64,000 nt of DNA from Lewinella sp050633125 (GCF_050633125.1 NZ_JBOEFX010000122.1:21540-85539), one strand, 5' to 3'. Numbered from the stretch's first letter, positions 44,606 through 54,612 are shown. The notes: generated from the letters alone by a model not told the origin. Numbers and translations: made by a program.

Positions 44606-46834
44606 CTAGAATTGGGCAGCAGCATTACGATAGCGATTAGCATTCTCCATATCTCCCTGCTCTTCAAAAATTGTGGCAATGCTTAAATAAGCCTGTTTTA
44701 GCTTTGGGTTATATTCAATAGCCTTGCGGAAATTATTAAAAGCAGTTTCTAACTCCTTACGCTGTTTATATATTTCCCCAATCCAATAGTAGGCCATTGC
44801 ATTCTCCGGGTCAACTTGTAGTAGATGATTGAAGGTATTTAAAGCCTCCGGACCATTGTTTTTAGTAAGGTAGGCATAGCCTTTTAGGTATAAGGCAGTC
44901 TCGTTATCGGGTGCTATCTCTAGTGCTTTCGCCGCAGAGGTTAGCGCCTGATCACCGTCTCCTATACTCACTTGGGCAGAAGCCAGACCATTCCATCCTT
45001 GTTCATTGTCAGGATACTTGGCAACTTCTTGCTGAAAGCGTTGAATTGCTTGAGGGGCTTGCCCTGCTTTTAGTAGTGCTTCGGCCTGCATAGCAAACTG
45101 ATCAGGATCGTACTCTACTACTGCCAGGGGCACGCCATTCGCTTCGATGCGATGAACGGTCTTACTGGTAGGCCAGGTATTGTTTCTCAAATGCGGCCCA
45201 CGGATAAACCGGCTGGGGAAAATACCATAATCCCACGATTCAGAAAACCGGCGGTGATACCGGATATATTGAATTTTAACTTTTTTCTTGTAAGACAAAT
45301 CCAATTGACGGCGCACATTGTAAGGGAAGGTTGTTCCTATCGTCAATGTGTCCATCCCAGGGTGCAAAATACCTTCGTCTTCCATCCACTCCACGGCCTG
45401 ACGAGAGCTTAACCCCCAATAATCAAGTTCGTATTGACCAAATGCGCCTTTGATGCCTCCTGCCAATGGGTTGAAGTAAACATAGGCAAGGGCTGGATTA
45501 CGAGCGGTAAACAATAAAGCGTCTGCTGAAAGCAATACGACAATACCAATGATTGCAGGACCTGCCCATTTGGTACGAGGGGTAAATCGCTGTGCCAAGT
45601 ATTCAAAACCGAGTGCTCCCAAGACCAAGACTGTTGGGTAAATGAAAAGCAACTGGCGCCAACCATCATAAAGCGCACTTTCCTTAAACATGATATATGC
45701 CAACGGGAAAATGGTTACAAACAAAAGCAGCACAACAGGAATAACCCCATGCTTTTTCACCAATCCCGAGAACGTAAGTAAACTCAAAAAGAACCCCGCT
45801 ATTACCGAAAGAGCTACACTAATTCCTAACCACACCAGTGGATACGAAGAAGGGATGCCGTCGGAAAACATATTTTCGCCACCAAAAAGGATGATAATTC
45901 TTACCGCATAATTAGAAAACAGATCAAGTGCCTCCTTCGTGTGTTCAAGCGGTGCCTGCAATGCATAAGGCCAAAAGAGTAAAGCTAAGCCAAACCCTAC
46001 CAAAGTACTCCCGATCCAGTAAGCAGCATAAGTCAAAAACTGCTTAAATTCTCCAGCAATTCCTTTCACGCCGTAGCGCAAAAGAAAATCAATACCGAGG
46101 AATAACCCGGAATAACAGAAAATCAGAATTCCGCCAGCACGTGTAGCGGTAGCTAAAGCAGCCCCCAATACAAAACCCAAGGCATCCTGCCAACGTGGAC
46201 GAGGCATAGATAATAGACAGCGATACAAATAGAAGGCTCCCATAAGGTAGCCAGCTGCAAAGGGAATATCTTTAGGATTCATGACACTGTGCCCCAATAA
46301 ACGTGGACTGGCCAACATCAAGATAATGGCCAAGATTCCCGCACGGACGCCTGCCATTCGGCGGCTCCAACCTGCAACAATCACTAGAATAAGTACACCA
46401 AACAACGCATTTAAAAGGTGCCGTACCCGGTGATATGAAGGGCCAGGATGATACCCCAGCATTCTGTTAACCGAACCACTTACCAGCTCGAAAAAACCAC
46501 CATAAAATTTATTAAAGCGCTGACTGCTGGTATCGTCTTCGTATAGAGCAGCCTTGTCTCCGCCTCCACTGGCATAGTAATCAACTAATTTCTCGGAATA
46601 ATCGTCTTGGAATTTTTCATCTGCGTTTATACCTGTTACCAACGCCAAGCCTAACAAAGTCACCACACTAAGCGCTAACAGCCCATAGTAAACTTTATGC
46701 AATGTACCAGAAGAAGCCTCTTCTGATTCGTTCCCATAAGCCCACGCTACCCAATTCCTTCTCGGTTTAGCCTTTTCGACCTTTTGGGGTGCCTTCTTTC
46801 CGGATTTCTTGGTGGTTTTCTTTTTCGCAGCCAT
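44606..46834 (-). CDS. PMT-like membrane glycosyltransferase fused to C-terminal TPR repeats
   Basis: 742 residues. A Lys-rich cytoplasmic N-terminus (1-45) precedes about ten membrane helices. ARLLGHSVMNPKDIPFAAGY-type sequence near 185-205 (LASPRLLGHSVMNPKDIPF) and an extracytoplasmic loop with DEKFQDDYSEKLVDYY resemble PMT_2/GT39-like enzymes. From about 590 to the end come four TPR units (GWNGLASAQVSIGDGDQALTS, ALYLKGYAYLTKNNGPEALN, AYYWIGEIYKQRKELETAFN, AYLSIATIFEEQGDMENANR). Sugar donor and acceptor are unknown. Confidence 0.8.
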   Translation of the reverse strand: MAAKKKTTKKSGKKAPQKVEKAKPRRNWVAWAYGNESEEASSGTLHKVYYGLLALSVVTLLGLALVTGINADEKFQDDYSEKLVDYYASGGGDKAALYEDDTSSQRFNKFYGGFFELVSGSVNRMLGYHPGPSYHRVRHLLNALFGVLILVIVAGWSRRMAGVRAGILAIILMLASPRLLGHSVMNPKDIPFAAGYLMGAFYLYRCLLSMPRPRWQDALGFVLGAALATATRAGGILIFCYSGLFLGIDFLLRYGVKGIAGEFKQFLTYAAYWIGSTLVGFGLALLFWPYALQAPLEHTKEALDLFSNYAVRIIILFGGENMFSDGIPSSYPLVWLGISVALSVIAGFFLSLLTFSGLVKKHGVIPVVLLLFVTIFPLAYIMFKESALYDGWRQLLFIYPTVLVLGALGFEYLAQRFTPRTKWAGPAIIGIVVLLSADALLFTARNPALAYVYFNPLAGGIKGAFGQYELDYWGLSSRQAVEWMEDEGILHPGMDTLTIGTTFPYNVRRQLDLSYKKKVKIQYIRYHRRFSESWDYGIFPSRFIRGPHLRNNTWPTSKTVHRIEANGVPLAVVEYDPDQFAMQAEALLKAGQAPQAIQRFQQEVAKYPDNEQGWNGLASAQVSIGDGDQALTSAAKALEIAPDNETALYLKGYAYLTKNNGPEALNTFNHLLQVDPENAMAYYWIGEIYKQRKELETAFNNFRKAIEYNPKLKQAYLSIATIFEEQGDMENANRYRNAAAQF

Positions 46835-46936
46835 AACTTTAAGTTAGTCCTACAAAAGTAAGATTACCTCTGGCAAATCGTAAATATTTACGAAAAAGGT
46901 ACGCGAAGAAGTGGAAGATTCCATAAAAATAAGCCA

Positions 46937-46963
46937 TTGACATTTAGAATAAGCTTAACTTTG
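46937..46963 (+). promoter_or_regulatory. Promoter upstream of the aminotransferase gene
   Basis: TTG (46937-46939) and TAACTTTG (46956-46963) with 16 bases between them fit the Bacteroidota promoter. The predicted leader is about 98 bases long. Confidence 0.6.
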
Positions 46964-47067
46964 CAGCCTGAATTGTTATACTAGCTACAAAGTGGTTGAT
47001 ATTCATTTTTTTGATGGAACACTTAATCACTTTTTACTCGGTACACATCACTTAAAAAAGGAAAAAC

Positions 47068-48276
47068 ATGGCAATGGTCAGCACAGAAATACTTTCGCAG
47101 ACTGTTCTACAGATGGAAGAATCAGCCACCCTTAAAATGGCTCGCATAGCCCGGGAATTGGCTGATCAAGGACACGAAGTTATTAGCCTGAGCTTAGGTG
47201 AACCTGATTTCGACACACCTGACCACATCAAGGAGGCTGCTAAACAAGCGCTTGATGATGGTTATACCAAATACACTCCTGTACCGGGCTTGCCGGAATT
47301 AAGGAAGGCTATTGTCAATAAATTCAAAAGAGACAATGACCTGACTTTTGACATGAGCCAGATCGTAGTCTCTACGGGTGCCAAGCAGTCCCTTGCTAAT
47401 ATTTGCATGGCAATGCTAAACCCCGGCGACGAAGTCATTCTTTTTGCGCCTTATTGGGTTTCTTACCACGCCATTGTATGCATGAATGGTGCCATCCCTG
47501 TACCTGTTGCTGCGGGTATTGACCAAGATTATAAAGTCACAGGCGAACAAGTTGCAGCTGCAATTACTGAGCGTACTAAGCTTATTATTTTCTCTTCGCC
47601 ATGTAATCCTTCTGGTTCTGTTTATACCCAGGAAGAATTGGAGGATATTGCAGAAGCAGTTGCTCCACATGAGCAAGTATATATCGTTTCCGACGAGATC
47701 TACGAATACATCAACTTCACTGGCAAGCACGTCAGTATTGGTACTATTCCTAGTATAAAAGATCGCACCATTACTGTAAATGGATTCGCCAAGGGGTATG
47801 CCATGACTGGATGGCGGCTTGGTTATATTGGTGCTCCAACTGTCATTGCAGAAGCTTGTGCCAAAATACAAGGGCAATTTACTTCTGGTGCCAATGCTTT
47901 TGCACAAAAAGCTGCTACTCACGCACTAGAAGCAGACATGAGCCCTACTCATGCCATGCGCGATGCTTTTGAAAAACGCCGGCAGGTAATCATTGATGGA
48001 CTAGAGGGTATTCCAGGAATGAAAGTAAATCGTCCTCAGGGGGCTTTCTACATTTTCCCTGATGTTACCTCTTATTACGGTAAAAAATCAGGAGATTTTG
48101 AAATCAACTCCGATGATGATGTCTGTGAGTATCTGCTACAAAAGGCTTATGTAGCTACGGTATCAGGAGGAGCATTCGGTACACCAGGTTGTATCAGAAT
48201 TTCTTACGCAGCCTCTGAAGAAACACTGAAGGAAGCTATTGAGCGAATTAAAGACGCTTTAGCGCTTTTGGCTTAA
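47068..48276 (+). CDS. PLP-dependent aminotransferase, aspartate type
   Basis: 402 residues, class I fold type. ISLSLGEPDFDTPDHIKEAA and YTKYTPVPGLPELRKAI are the N-terminal signature, SSPCNPSGSVYTQEEL binds the cofactor ring, and VNGFAKGYAMTGWRLGYIG holds the PLP Lys (near 240). The C-terminal Arg in CIRISYAAS binds the substrate carboxylate. Best described as aspartate aminotransferase; prephenate or other substrates cannot be excluded. A purine-rich AAAAAAGGA lies just before the ATG. Confidence 0.93.
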   Translation: MAMVSTEILSQTVLQMEESATLKMARIARELADQGHEVISLSLGEPDFDTPDHIKEAAKQALDDGYTKYTPVPGLPELRKAIVNKFKRDNDLTFDMSQIVVSTGAKQSLANICMAMLNPGDEVILFAPYWVSYHAIVCMNGAIPVPVAAGIDQDYKVTGEQVAAAITERTKLIIFSSPCNPSGSVYTQEELEDIAEAVAPHEQVYIVSDEIYEYINFTGKHVSIGTIPSIKDRTITVNGFAKGYAMTGWRLGYIGAPTVIAEACAKIQGQFTSGANAFAQKAATHALEADMSPTHAMRDAFEKRRQVIIDGLEGIPGMKVNRPQGAFYIFPDVTSYYGKKSGDFEINSDDDVCEYLLQKAYVATVSGGAFGTPGCIRISYAASEETLKEAIERIKDALALLA

Positions 48277-48304
48277 CATCAACTAGTTTCGCTAGACATA
48301 AATA

Positions 48305-48346
48305 GAGGGTAGTGAGGTTTAAAAGCCCCACTACCCTCTTCTTGTT
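48305..48346 (+). terminator. Intrinsic terminator of the aminotransferase gene
   Basis: GAGGGTAGTG (48305-48314) pairs with CACTACCCTC (48329-48338), followed by TTCTTGTTTT. Confidence 0.88.
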
Positions 48347-48367
48347 TTACAATCGTATGCCTGTGTA

Positions 48368-50521
48368 CTAATTTATTTTTAAAAGTAGCCCATTCTGCAA
48401 AGCACCTTCCTCGCTGTTAAGCTGTAGCTGATAAATACCTTTTGGCAAACGAGCAATCTCAATTTCTTCCTCTATAGCCGTGATCTTGATGTTTTGAAGT
48501 AACTGCCCCTTCATATTCAAAATACGCAACTCCTCTCCTGCTTGCCAAGCTCCACGGATGGTAGCCGCAGCAGGATTGGGCCAGATACGAAGTGTTGATT
48601 CCTGTGCAAGCGACGGAAGTGTACCAACAGCTGTGATTCCCCAGTTTGTTGTTAGTTGGGTAAGTATTTGCACACCATTGTGGGTCATCCAAATAGTCCC
48701 TTCTCTGTCCATTGCGGCATAGTAAATCCTGGAGGTGTCCCAAAGACGGTCTGCATGGTCATAGTAATTCCATTGTTCACCATCATAAAAAGCCATTTGG
48801 TAGCTACCCGTCATCCAAATCTGACCATTTTCTTCTCTGAAGTGAAGTGGACGATCATCTTCCTCCCAATCATTGGGAAATGATAAGATATCCCAGTTTA
48901 CACCATCCCACTTACCTAATTCTGAAGTTTGAACATTATAGGTCCATAACTGCCCAGGTACTTCTGCGGCAAAAGAGGTAAAGTAGCTGAAATTCCAGTT
49001 TTCAGGTAGGTCAATATTGGTCACACCTTCAGGGGATAACTCCATAATTTCGATTATCCCGTTTCCTAAACGGCTTAAAAAACATTGATTCCCGGTGCCC
49101 GGTTGTAGATCAAACACGGTGTTAGCTACTGAAAAGCTGGTCACTTCTTGCCAAACACCATTTTGTAAAGTATAAACATATTGCCCGCCATCTAAAACCC
49201 AAGGTGTTCCATCTTCACTGAGGGTAAAGTCACGGATATAGCTATCCGAATTAAAGCCGGAATTCTCAGCATTATAAGTAGCAATCAATTCTCCATCGAT
49301 CAGGTAAAACAAGGAATTACTTGGCCCCTGTAGCCAGAGTACACCATTTGTTCCAAAATGATAGTCCGAGAAATAATTTTGCGGCCCCAAGTTTGACAGG
49401 TCGAGTTCTTCGCCTGTTGTCAGATTGATTAGACTAAAAGCTGTTGATTTTGCCCAAACATTTCCCTCTGAATCATTTTTAAAAATCCATAAATCATCCT
49501 CTTCCCAAAGCCAATCAGCAAGATCATGCGCTGGATTGGTGGTGTTAGGGGTTAGTTCATACAAAACGCCGTCGCTGACCCCTAGTCGTTCGCCAGCATT
49601 ATCAAAGACAAAATCTGGGCGATCTAAGTCAAAAGGCAAATTATCTGTGGCGCTTTCCCATGTGTTATCAGAATATTTGAAAAAAGTATTGTTCCGAGTA
49701 TACTTCCACAAAGTTCCTTCTTCATCTTCTAAAACAAAACCTTCCGCATTTAACATCATCACAGGTTCACTATCAAAAGGCGAGAAAATGTCCCATTCCC
49801 CGTCTTTGTACTTAGCACCTACACCTACATCACTAAATGCCCATAGACTACCATCTGATTGAATATGAAGATCAATATCACTGTAGGCAAAAAAATCAGT
49901 CCCCCCTCCATCTGTAGGACTGATGATTTCAAACTCATCACCAGTAACTTTGGCAACAGCGTTTCCTCCAATGAAGATTTCACCCGCAGGAGATTCAATA
50001 ATTTCCCACACGCTGTGTATCCAATTACTGAAGTAATTCGGCCCGAAATTTTCCCAGCTATTTCCATCTGTCAAACGCCAAAGACCTTGATTGGTGCCAA
50101 TAAGCAGGCGATTTTGCTGATCAAAAGCCAGCGTGTAAGTAAGAATTGGGTTAAAGCTATTCACCATTTCTTCCGGAAAAGGCATGCTAGCCCAAGTACC
50201 GTCAGGTGCCTGAAGAGCCGCACCAATGTCATAAGTGCCTATATAAAGTCCTTGTGTTTGAGGGTTAACCGTAATGGACTCTACTCTATTTGAAGGAAGG
50301 TTCCCTGATGCTACCGTCCAGTGATCTAGTAGTACATCTGCATTCTCGTCAAAGACAAAGACGCCTACATCAGTCGCCAATAACAATTCATCATTATGAA
50401 CCAGCCAGTCATTGACTTGACTGGGTTTAAAAAATGCATGACTGCTTTCAATAACCTGACTTGCAAGAACAAGTGGCCAACATAAAGCTGCGTAGATCGA
50501 CAATAGTGTTATGTATTTCAT
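48368..50521 (-). CDS. Secreted beta-propeller-type protein with T9SS tail
   Basis: 717 residues. Signal peptide 1-20 (PLVLASQ). Residues 25-625 are repeated beta blades with recurring LLIGTNQGLWRLTDGNSWENF, LYIGTYDIG, GTIWMTHNGV and WNYYDHAD patterns, resembling two-component-regulator propeller blades without membrane or kinase parts. The C-terminal T9SS domain has LRIWPNPAAATIRGAW and LPKGIYQLQLNSE. Probably an exported binding or adhesion protein. A -7 box on the minus strand (TACATTTG, 50549-50542) with TTG near 50573 gives a short leader. Confidence 0.85.
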   Translation of the reverse strand: MKYITLLSIYAALCWPLVLASQVIESSHAFFKPSQVNDWLVHNDELLLATDVGVFVFDENADVLLDHWTVASGNLPSNRVESITVNPQTQGLYIGTYDIGAALQAPDGTWASMPFPEEMVNSFNPILTYTLAFDQQNRLLIGTNQGLWRLTDGNSWENFGPNYFSNWIHSVWEIIESPAGEIFIGGNAVAKVTGDEFEIISPTDGGGTDFFAYSDIDLHIQSDGSLWAFSDVGVGAKYKDGEWDIFSPFDSEPVMMLNAEGFVLEDEEGTLWKYTRNNTFFKYSDNTWESATDNLPFDLDRPDFVFDNAGERLGVSDGVLYELTPNTTNPAHDLADWLWEEDDLWIFKNDSEGNVWAKSTAFSLINLTTGEELDLSNLGPQNYFSDYHFGTNGVLWLQGPSNSLFYLIDGELIATYNAENSGFNSDSYIRDFTLSEDGTPWVLDGGQYVYTLQNGVWQEVTSFSVANTVFDLQPGTGNQCFLSRLGNGIIEIMELSPEGVTNIDLPENWNFSYFTSFAAEVPGQLWTYNVQTSELGKWDGVNWDILSFPNDWEEDDRPLHFREENGQIWMTGSYQMAFYDGEQWNYYDHADRLWDTSRIYYAAMDREGTIWMTHNGVQILTQLTTNWGITAVGTLPSLAQESTLRIWPNPAAATIRGAWQAGEELRILNMKGQLLQNIKITAIEEEIEIARLPKGIYQLQLNSEEGALQNGLLLKIN

Positions 50522-50541
50522 CTTAATGATTTTATTTTCAA

Positions 50542-50573
50542 CAAATGTAAGTGGCTAAAGCACCTGAAAACAA
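50542..50573 (-). promoter_or_regulatory. Promoter of the propeller T9SS gene
   Basis: TACATTTG (50549-50542) and TTG (50573-50571) on the minus strand, separated by 21 bases; the start codon follows at 50521. Confidence 0.55.
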
Positions 50574-50638
50574 ATCAAAGTACCACCATTGATTAAATCT
50601 CTAAATGAGTTAAAATAACACCGATCTCCTTTATTTAC

Positions 50639-50646
50639 TACCTTTG
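50639..50646 (+). promoter_or_regulatory. -7 box upstream of the helical-repeat gene
   Basis: TACCTTTG 27 bases before the ATG at 50674. No clear -33 element. Confidence 0.55.
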
Positions 50647-50673
50647 ACTACTATCATTAATTAAAATCTTATA

Positions 50674-52128
50674 ATGAAAATAGCGTCTGACTTTTTATAT
50701 CATTTGTGCAAAAGTATGAATAAAAGCGAACAGCGTTATTTTCATATGTTTGCGCATATTGGCCAAAAGAAGTCTCCACACTATTACTTGATGTTTGCGA
50801 TTATCCGAAACATGGAAAATTGGGACGAAGCCATTTTAGACGAAAGTCTGAAGAATAAACCTTTCTACTCGCAAAAAGCGGTCATTAAACATCAGCTTTA
50901 TCAAAAGCTACTTGATGCACTTCATTGGTATCACCTTGAACAAGATGAAGAGGAAAAAATCAAACGAAAGTTACATCAGGCCTACCTCCTTATTGCAAGA
51001 AATTTACCCAAACAGGCAGAGAAGCTTCTTGACAAGGCTATTCAGCTGATAATAGATAAAGAAATATACAATTGCTGGCCAGAAGCTATTCGAATAAAGC
51101 AAATGCTGCTAGAGCAATCACTACGCAAAGGCGACCCAATAAAAGCCATCGATAAATGGCAGCGACAATCAACCCTCAACAACAGTATTCTCCAAGAAGA
51201 GCAAACGCTTAAGTGGCAAAAAATCCATGCCTACCAGCGGCATTTCTACGGCAATACAGCAGATCAAAACACACAACGCTATCCGGTTCCGTCTGAAACG
51301 ATCAGTACAATGGGGCAGGCGGATTATCAACAAATGATGGCGCTGCAAGCTTTTCAGGAACAGCGCTTCGCAGCAGCCTATAAGCACAATTTGTTACAAC
51401 TCAAATTACTTGAGAGTTGCTTAAACGCACATCGCGGCGTACCCAATCGTTACCTCTCGGTATTCTACAACCTCTTGATTGACCAACTTCAACTAGAGGA
51501 GTACGAAGAGCTATATAAAGGCTTAGGAAAATTAAGGTCTTTACCTAAACAAAAGTCCTTTCGGAAAATAAAAAACATACAAGTAAAGGCATTCACCTGG
51601 AGCTTTCAGCTAGAACTGAATGCATTTTTACAACAGCAAGACTTTGCCAGTGGCTACTCCTTGCTGATTCCCCTAAAGAATGGCATAAAAGAATACCAAA
51701 AGGAACTTGGTACTCCGGCACACGCGAGTTTGATGCATCTGGGAGGGCTTTTTGCTTTTCACTATGGAGACTATATCCTAGCGCTTGATTTCCTAACGCC
51801 TATTTACCAGCAAAGGCCCGATCTAAAACAGGCTATTTACCGTTATGCCCATTTGCTCTACTTATTGGCTCATTATGAGACGGGGAACTGGGAATGGCTG
51901 GAAAACACTCTGGTCAATAGCAAGCGCCAATTTCGGCAAGCTGGCATTCCTCCAGAAGACATGGATAACTGGCTACTAGAGTTCCTGAAAATATTGATAC
52001 AAGCCAAGCCAGGTAAAGAATTATCTAACCAGCAAGCGTCTATTTTAGAAAAGTACGATGCCAATGCTCCTATTGAAAAATTCTTGCATCTACGAAATTG
52101 GCTCACCAAGAAAGAAAAAGGGCAATAG
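50674..52128 (+). CDS. Uncharacterised helical-repeat protein
   Basis: 484 residues, no signal peptide or membrane helix. The N-terminal FLYHLCKSMNKSEQRYFHMFA is followed by many amphipathic helices with TPR-like spacing (AYLLIARNLPKQAEKLLDKAIQ, LFAFHYGDYILALDFLTPIY). Rich in Gln, Leu and Lys. No named family is recognised; proteins of this look act as scaffolds. It is followed by a hairpin at 52120-52170 that overlaps its last codons. Confidence 0.75.
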   Translation: MKIASDFLYHLCKSMNKSEQRYFHMFAHIGQKKSPHYYLMFAIIRNMENWDEAILDESLKNKPFYSQKAVIKHQLYQKLLDALHWYHLEQDEEEKIKRKLHQAYLLIARNLPKQAEKLLDKAIQLIIDKEIYNCWPEAIRIKQMLLEQSLRKGDPIKAIDKWQRQSTLNNSILQEEQTLKWQKIHAYQRHFYGNTADQNTQRYPVPSETISTMGQADYQQMMALQAFQEQRFAAAYKHNLLQLKLLESCLNAHRGVPNRYLSVFYNLLIDQLQLEEYEELYKGLGKLRSLPKQKSFRKIKNIQVKAFTWSFQLELNAFLQQQDFASGYSLLIPLKNGIKEYQKELGTPAHASLMHLGGLFAFHYGDYILALDFLTPIYQQRPDLKQAIYRYAHLLYLLAHYETGNWEWLENTLVNSKRQFRQAGIPPEDMDNWLLEFLKILIQAKPGKELSNQQASILEKYDANAPIEKFLHLRNWLTKKEKGQ

Positions 52129-52170
52129 ATTATGTTAATGGTCCCCACCGTTAACCCTTACCTATTGCCC
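52120..52170 (+). terminator. Hairpin overlapping the end of the helical-repeat gene
   Basis: GGGCAATAG (52120-52128, containing the stop codon) pairs with CTATTGCCC (52162-52170), with an inner GTTAA/TTAAC stem. There is no T run after it, so termination is possible but not certain. Confidence 0.5.
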
Positions 52171-52271
52171 ATACTATGGAAATAAGAATTGATTATTATC
52201 TTACTCCCTGTAAATGTCATCCCATGTTCAGCTTCATCTTCTCCAAAGAAAAAATCAAGCCTTCAATAGCT

Positions 52272-53999
52272 ATGAATCCAAGAACCATACCAACTTTTTC
52301 AAGCCATACCATTATTCTATTGGCTATTGCCCTTTTTCTGAGCAGTTGCAGAACGGAACCTGCCGCTACTTACTCGGCGGAAAAACGTGGAGAATACCCC
52401 CATGCTGCTGTTGTTAGTGGCCACCCTTTAGCTTCTCAAGTTGGCAACGACATTTTGGAGAAAGGTGGAAATGCTGTAGATGCAGCTGTGGCTGTACAGT
52501 TTGCCTTGGCCGTTGTATACCCTCGTGCCGGCAACCTTGGTGGTGGTGGTTTTTTAGTTTATCGTGGCAATGATGGCAGTACCGATGCACTCGATTATCG
52601 AGAAAAAGCACCAGCAGCAGCCAGCCGCGACATGTACCTCGATAGTTTGGCCAATCCCGTCGATGGCCTCAGTACCAAAGGACACCTTGCCGCAGGGGTG
52701 CCAGGCACCGTAGCTGGGTTAGCCGCTGCTCACGAGCGCTATGGAAAGCTCCCTTGGGAAGATTTGGTGCAGCCAGCAATTGAACTTGCCAAAAATGGCT
52801 TTCCTGTTTCAGTAACAGAGGCCGATCGGCTCAATGGTTTCCAAGAGGCATTTCTGGCGTTTAACACCAAAGAATGTCCATTTGTAAAAGAGCTGTGGCA
52901 AACAGGTGACCTGCTCATTCAAGCTGACTTAGCTGCCTCCCTTAAGCGTATCAAAGCAAAAAAGGCGGCTGGTTTTTATCAGGGAGAAACAGCTAATTTG
53001 ATCGTAAAAGAAATGCAAAGCGGCAATGGAATGATTACTGCCGAAGATTTGGCCAACTACGAGCCTTCTTGGCGGCAAGCTATTACGGGTAATTATGATG
53101 ATTACAAAATCATCTCTATGCCTCCTTCTTCAAGCGGTGGAGTTGCGCTACTACAAATGCTCGGGATGGTAGAGAGTGCCCCCCTCAACGAATACGGGTT
53201 TCATAGTACGGCAGCTACACACCTCATGGTAGAAGCAGAACGCCGTGCTTATGCTGATCGCTCGGAATATTTAGGAGACAGTGATTTTTACCCAGTGCCA
53301 TTGGATTCCCTCATTGATGAAAACTACCTCCACTATAGGATGGATGATTTCCAGCCAGACAGTGCCAGCATCAGTGATCACCTCGCGGCGGGGAACTTTG
53401 TCAACATGAAAGAAAGTTTCGAGACGACCCATACTTCTATCGTCGATGCCGAAGGCAATGCTGTTTCACTCACCACTACCCTGAATTCTAATTTCGGATG
53501 TAAGGTTGTTGTTGATGGTGCTGGTTTCTTCCTCAATAACGAGATGGATGATTTCAGTATCAAACCTGGCACGCCCAACCAGTTTGGGCTTCTGGGTGCA
53601 GAAGCAAACGCCATCCAGCCTGGCAAGAGAATGCTTAGCTCCATGACACCTACCATTATTGAAAAAGATGGCCAGTTGTTTATGGTTCTTGGTGCGCCAG
53701 GAGGGTCCACCATCATTACAGCTGTTTTCCAGGTATTTATTAATGTTGCTGAATTTGGGATGCCACTCGATTCTGCTGTTTTTGCACCCCGTTTCCACCA
53801 CCAGTGGTTGCCAGATCAAATATGGGTAGAGCCAACGGCTTTAGGAGAAGAAGTAAAAAGCGAACTTAGTGCAATGGGCCACCAATTCCGCGACGTCAAC
53901 CGGATGGCAGTCATCAAAGCTATTCAGCGTTTGCCTGATGGTAGTTATCTGGCTGTCGGTGATCCTCGCAATCCCGATGATGATGTGAGTGGGTATTAA
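52272..53999 (+). CDS. ggt: Gamma-glutamyltransferase, lipoprotein form
   Basis: 575 residues from the ATG at 52272 (earlier in-frame ATGs give no signal peptide at the N-terminus). Lipobox LFLSSC, then VSGHPLASQVGNDILEKGGNAVDAAVA and AGNLGGGGFLVYRG. The self-cleavage and nucleophile Thr lies in THTSIVDAEGNAVSLTTTLN (near 386), GGAPGGS-type GAPGGSTIITAV follows. It hydrolyses or transfers gamma-glutamyl from glutathione outside the cytoplasm. The stop overlaps the convergent gene by three bases (TTAA). Confidence 0.95.
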   Translation: MNPRTIPTFSSHTIILLAIALFLSSCRTEPAATYSAEKRGEYPHAAVVSGHPLASQVGNDILEKGGNAVDAAVAVQFALAVVYPRAGNLGGGGFLVYRGNDGSTDALDYREKAPAAASRDMYLDSLANPVDGLSTKGHLAAGVPGTVAGLAAAHERYGKLPWEDLVQPAIELAKNGFPVSVTEADRLNGFQEAFLAFNTKECPFVKELWQTGDLLIQADLAASLKRIKAKKAAGFYQGETANLIVKEMQSGNGMITAEDLANYEPSWRQAITGNYDDYKIISMPPSSSGGVALLQMLGMVESAPLNEYGFHSTAATHLMVEAERRAYADRSEYLGDSDFYPVPLDSLIDENYLHYRMDDFQPDSASISDHLAAGNFVNMKESFETTHTSIVDAEGNAVSLTTTLNSNFGCKVVVDGAGFFLNNEMDDFSIKPGTPNQFGLLGAEANAIQPGKRMLSSMTPTIIEKDGQLFMVLGAPGGSTIITAVFQVFINVAEFGMPLDSAVFAPRFHHQWLPDQIWVEPTALGEEVKSELSAMGHQFRDVNRMAVIKAIQRLPDGSYLAVGDPRNPDDDVSGY

Positions 54000-54454
54000 G
54001 CCCCAGGGTAAACAGGTAGTTCTTCAAGAAATTCGTAGCTTTCTTTAGAAAAATCTATGGAGCAACAATAAGCCTCTGGCCCATTGCATACCAGTAAATA
54101 AGGGACATGAAGAGGCATATTGTAGGTTGCAATCTGGCGAAACACCGACTGGCGTAAGGGAACACTTGGTGCTTTGCATTCCACCAATAGCCAGGGTTCC
54201 ATTGCTTGATCGAAGATGAGAATATCGCAACGTTTTTGTAAGCCATTGACACTAAGGCCACGCTCAATCGCTATCCTGTTCTTGTTGACACCCAAAACAT
54301 CTAACAGGTATTGGATCAACAGCTGGCGAACCATTTCTTCTGGTTGCAACACCAGCCACTTATTACGAATAGGATCGCGCAACCAGCGTTTACCATCGTC
54401 TTGTTTTACTTCAAGAAGTTCCTGGTAGTGGGTAAGATTTAATCGGAGTTGCAC
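53996..54454 (-). CDS. Stand-alone HsdR N-terminal-like nuclease-domain protein
   Basis: 152 residues with a GTG start. The fold resembles the N-terminal domain of type I restriction subunit HsdR (HSDR_N_2). PD-(D/E)xK elements are visible: EEMVRQLLIQYL (Glu), RCDILIFD (Asp) and LLVECKAPSVPL (E-x-K). No HsdM or HsdS gene or helicase domain is present. Similar short proteins are common in Bacteroidota genomes and are probably not restriction enzymes. The role is unknown; DNA repair is possible. Confidence 0.83.
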   Translation of the reverse strand: MQLRLNLTHYQELLEVKQDDGKRWLRDPIRNKWLVLQPEEMVRQLLIQYLLDVLGVNKNRIAIERGLSVNGLQKRCDILIFDQAMEPWLLVECKAPSVPLRQSVFRQIATYNMPLHVPYLLVCNGPEAYCCSIDFSKESYEFLEELPVYPGA

Positions 54455-54612
54455 TTAACGTGATAGTATTTTTAAAATAAAAAAGCGTTAAAGTTGTTTA
54501 GGTATTGCAATATGACCAATGATTTCATCAAAATCTGACAATTATTACCCATATGACAGCGTTTAAGTTACACCTTTTCCAATAAGTTGTTGTTTAGAAG
54601 GTGAATTTGCTT

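Noticed and set aside
53996..54454. Type I restriction system
   Set aside because: Only the nuclease-like N-terminal domain is present; no helicase, HsdM or HsdS genes are nearby.
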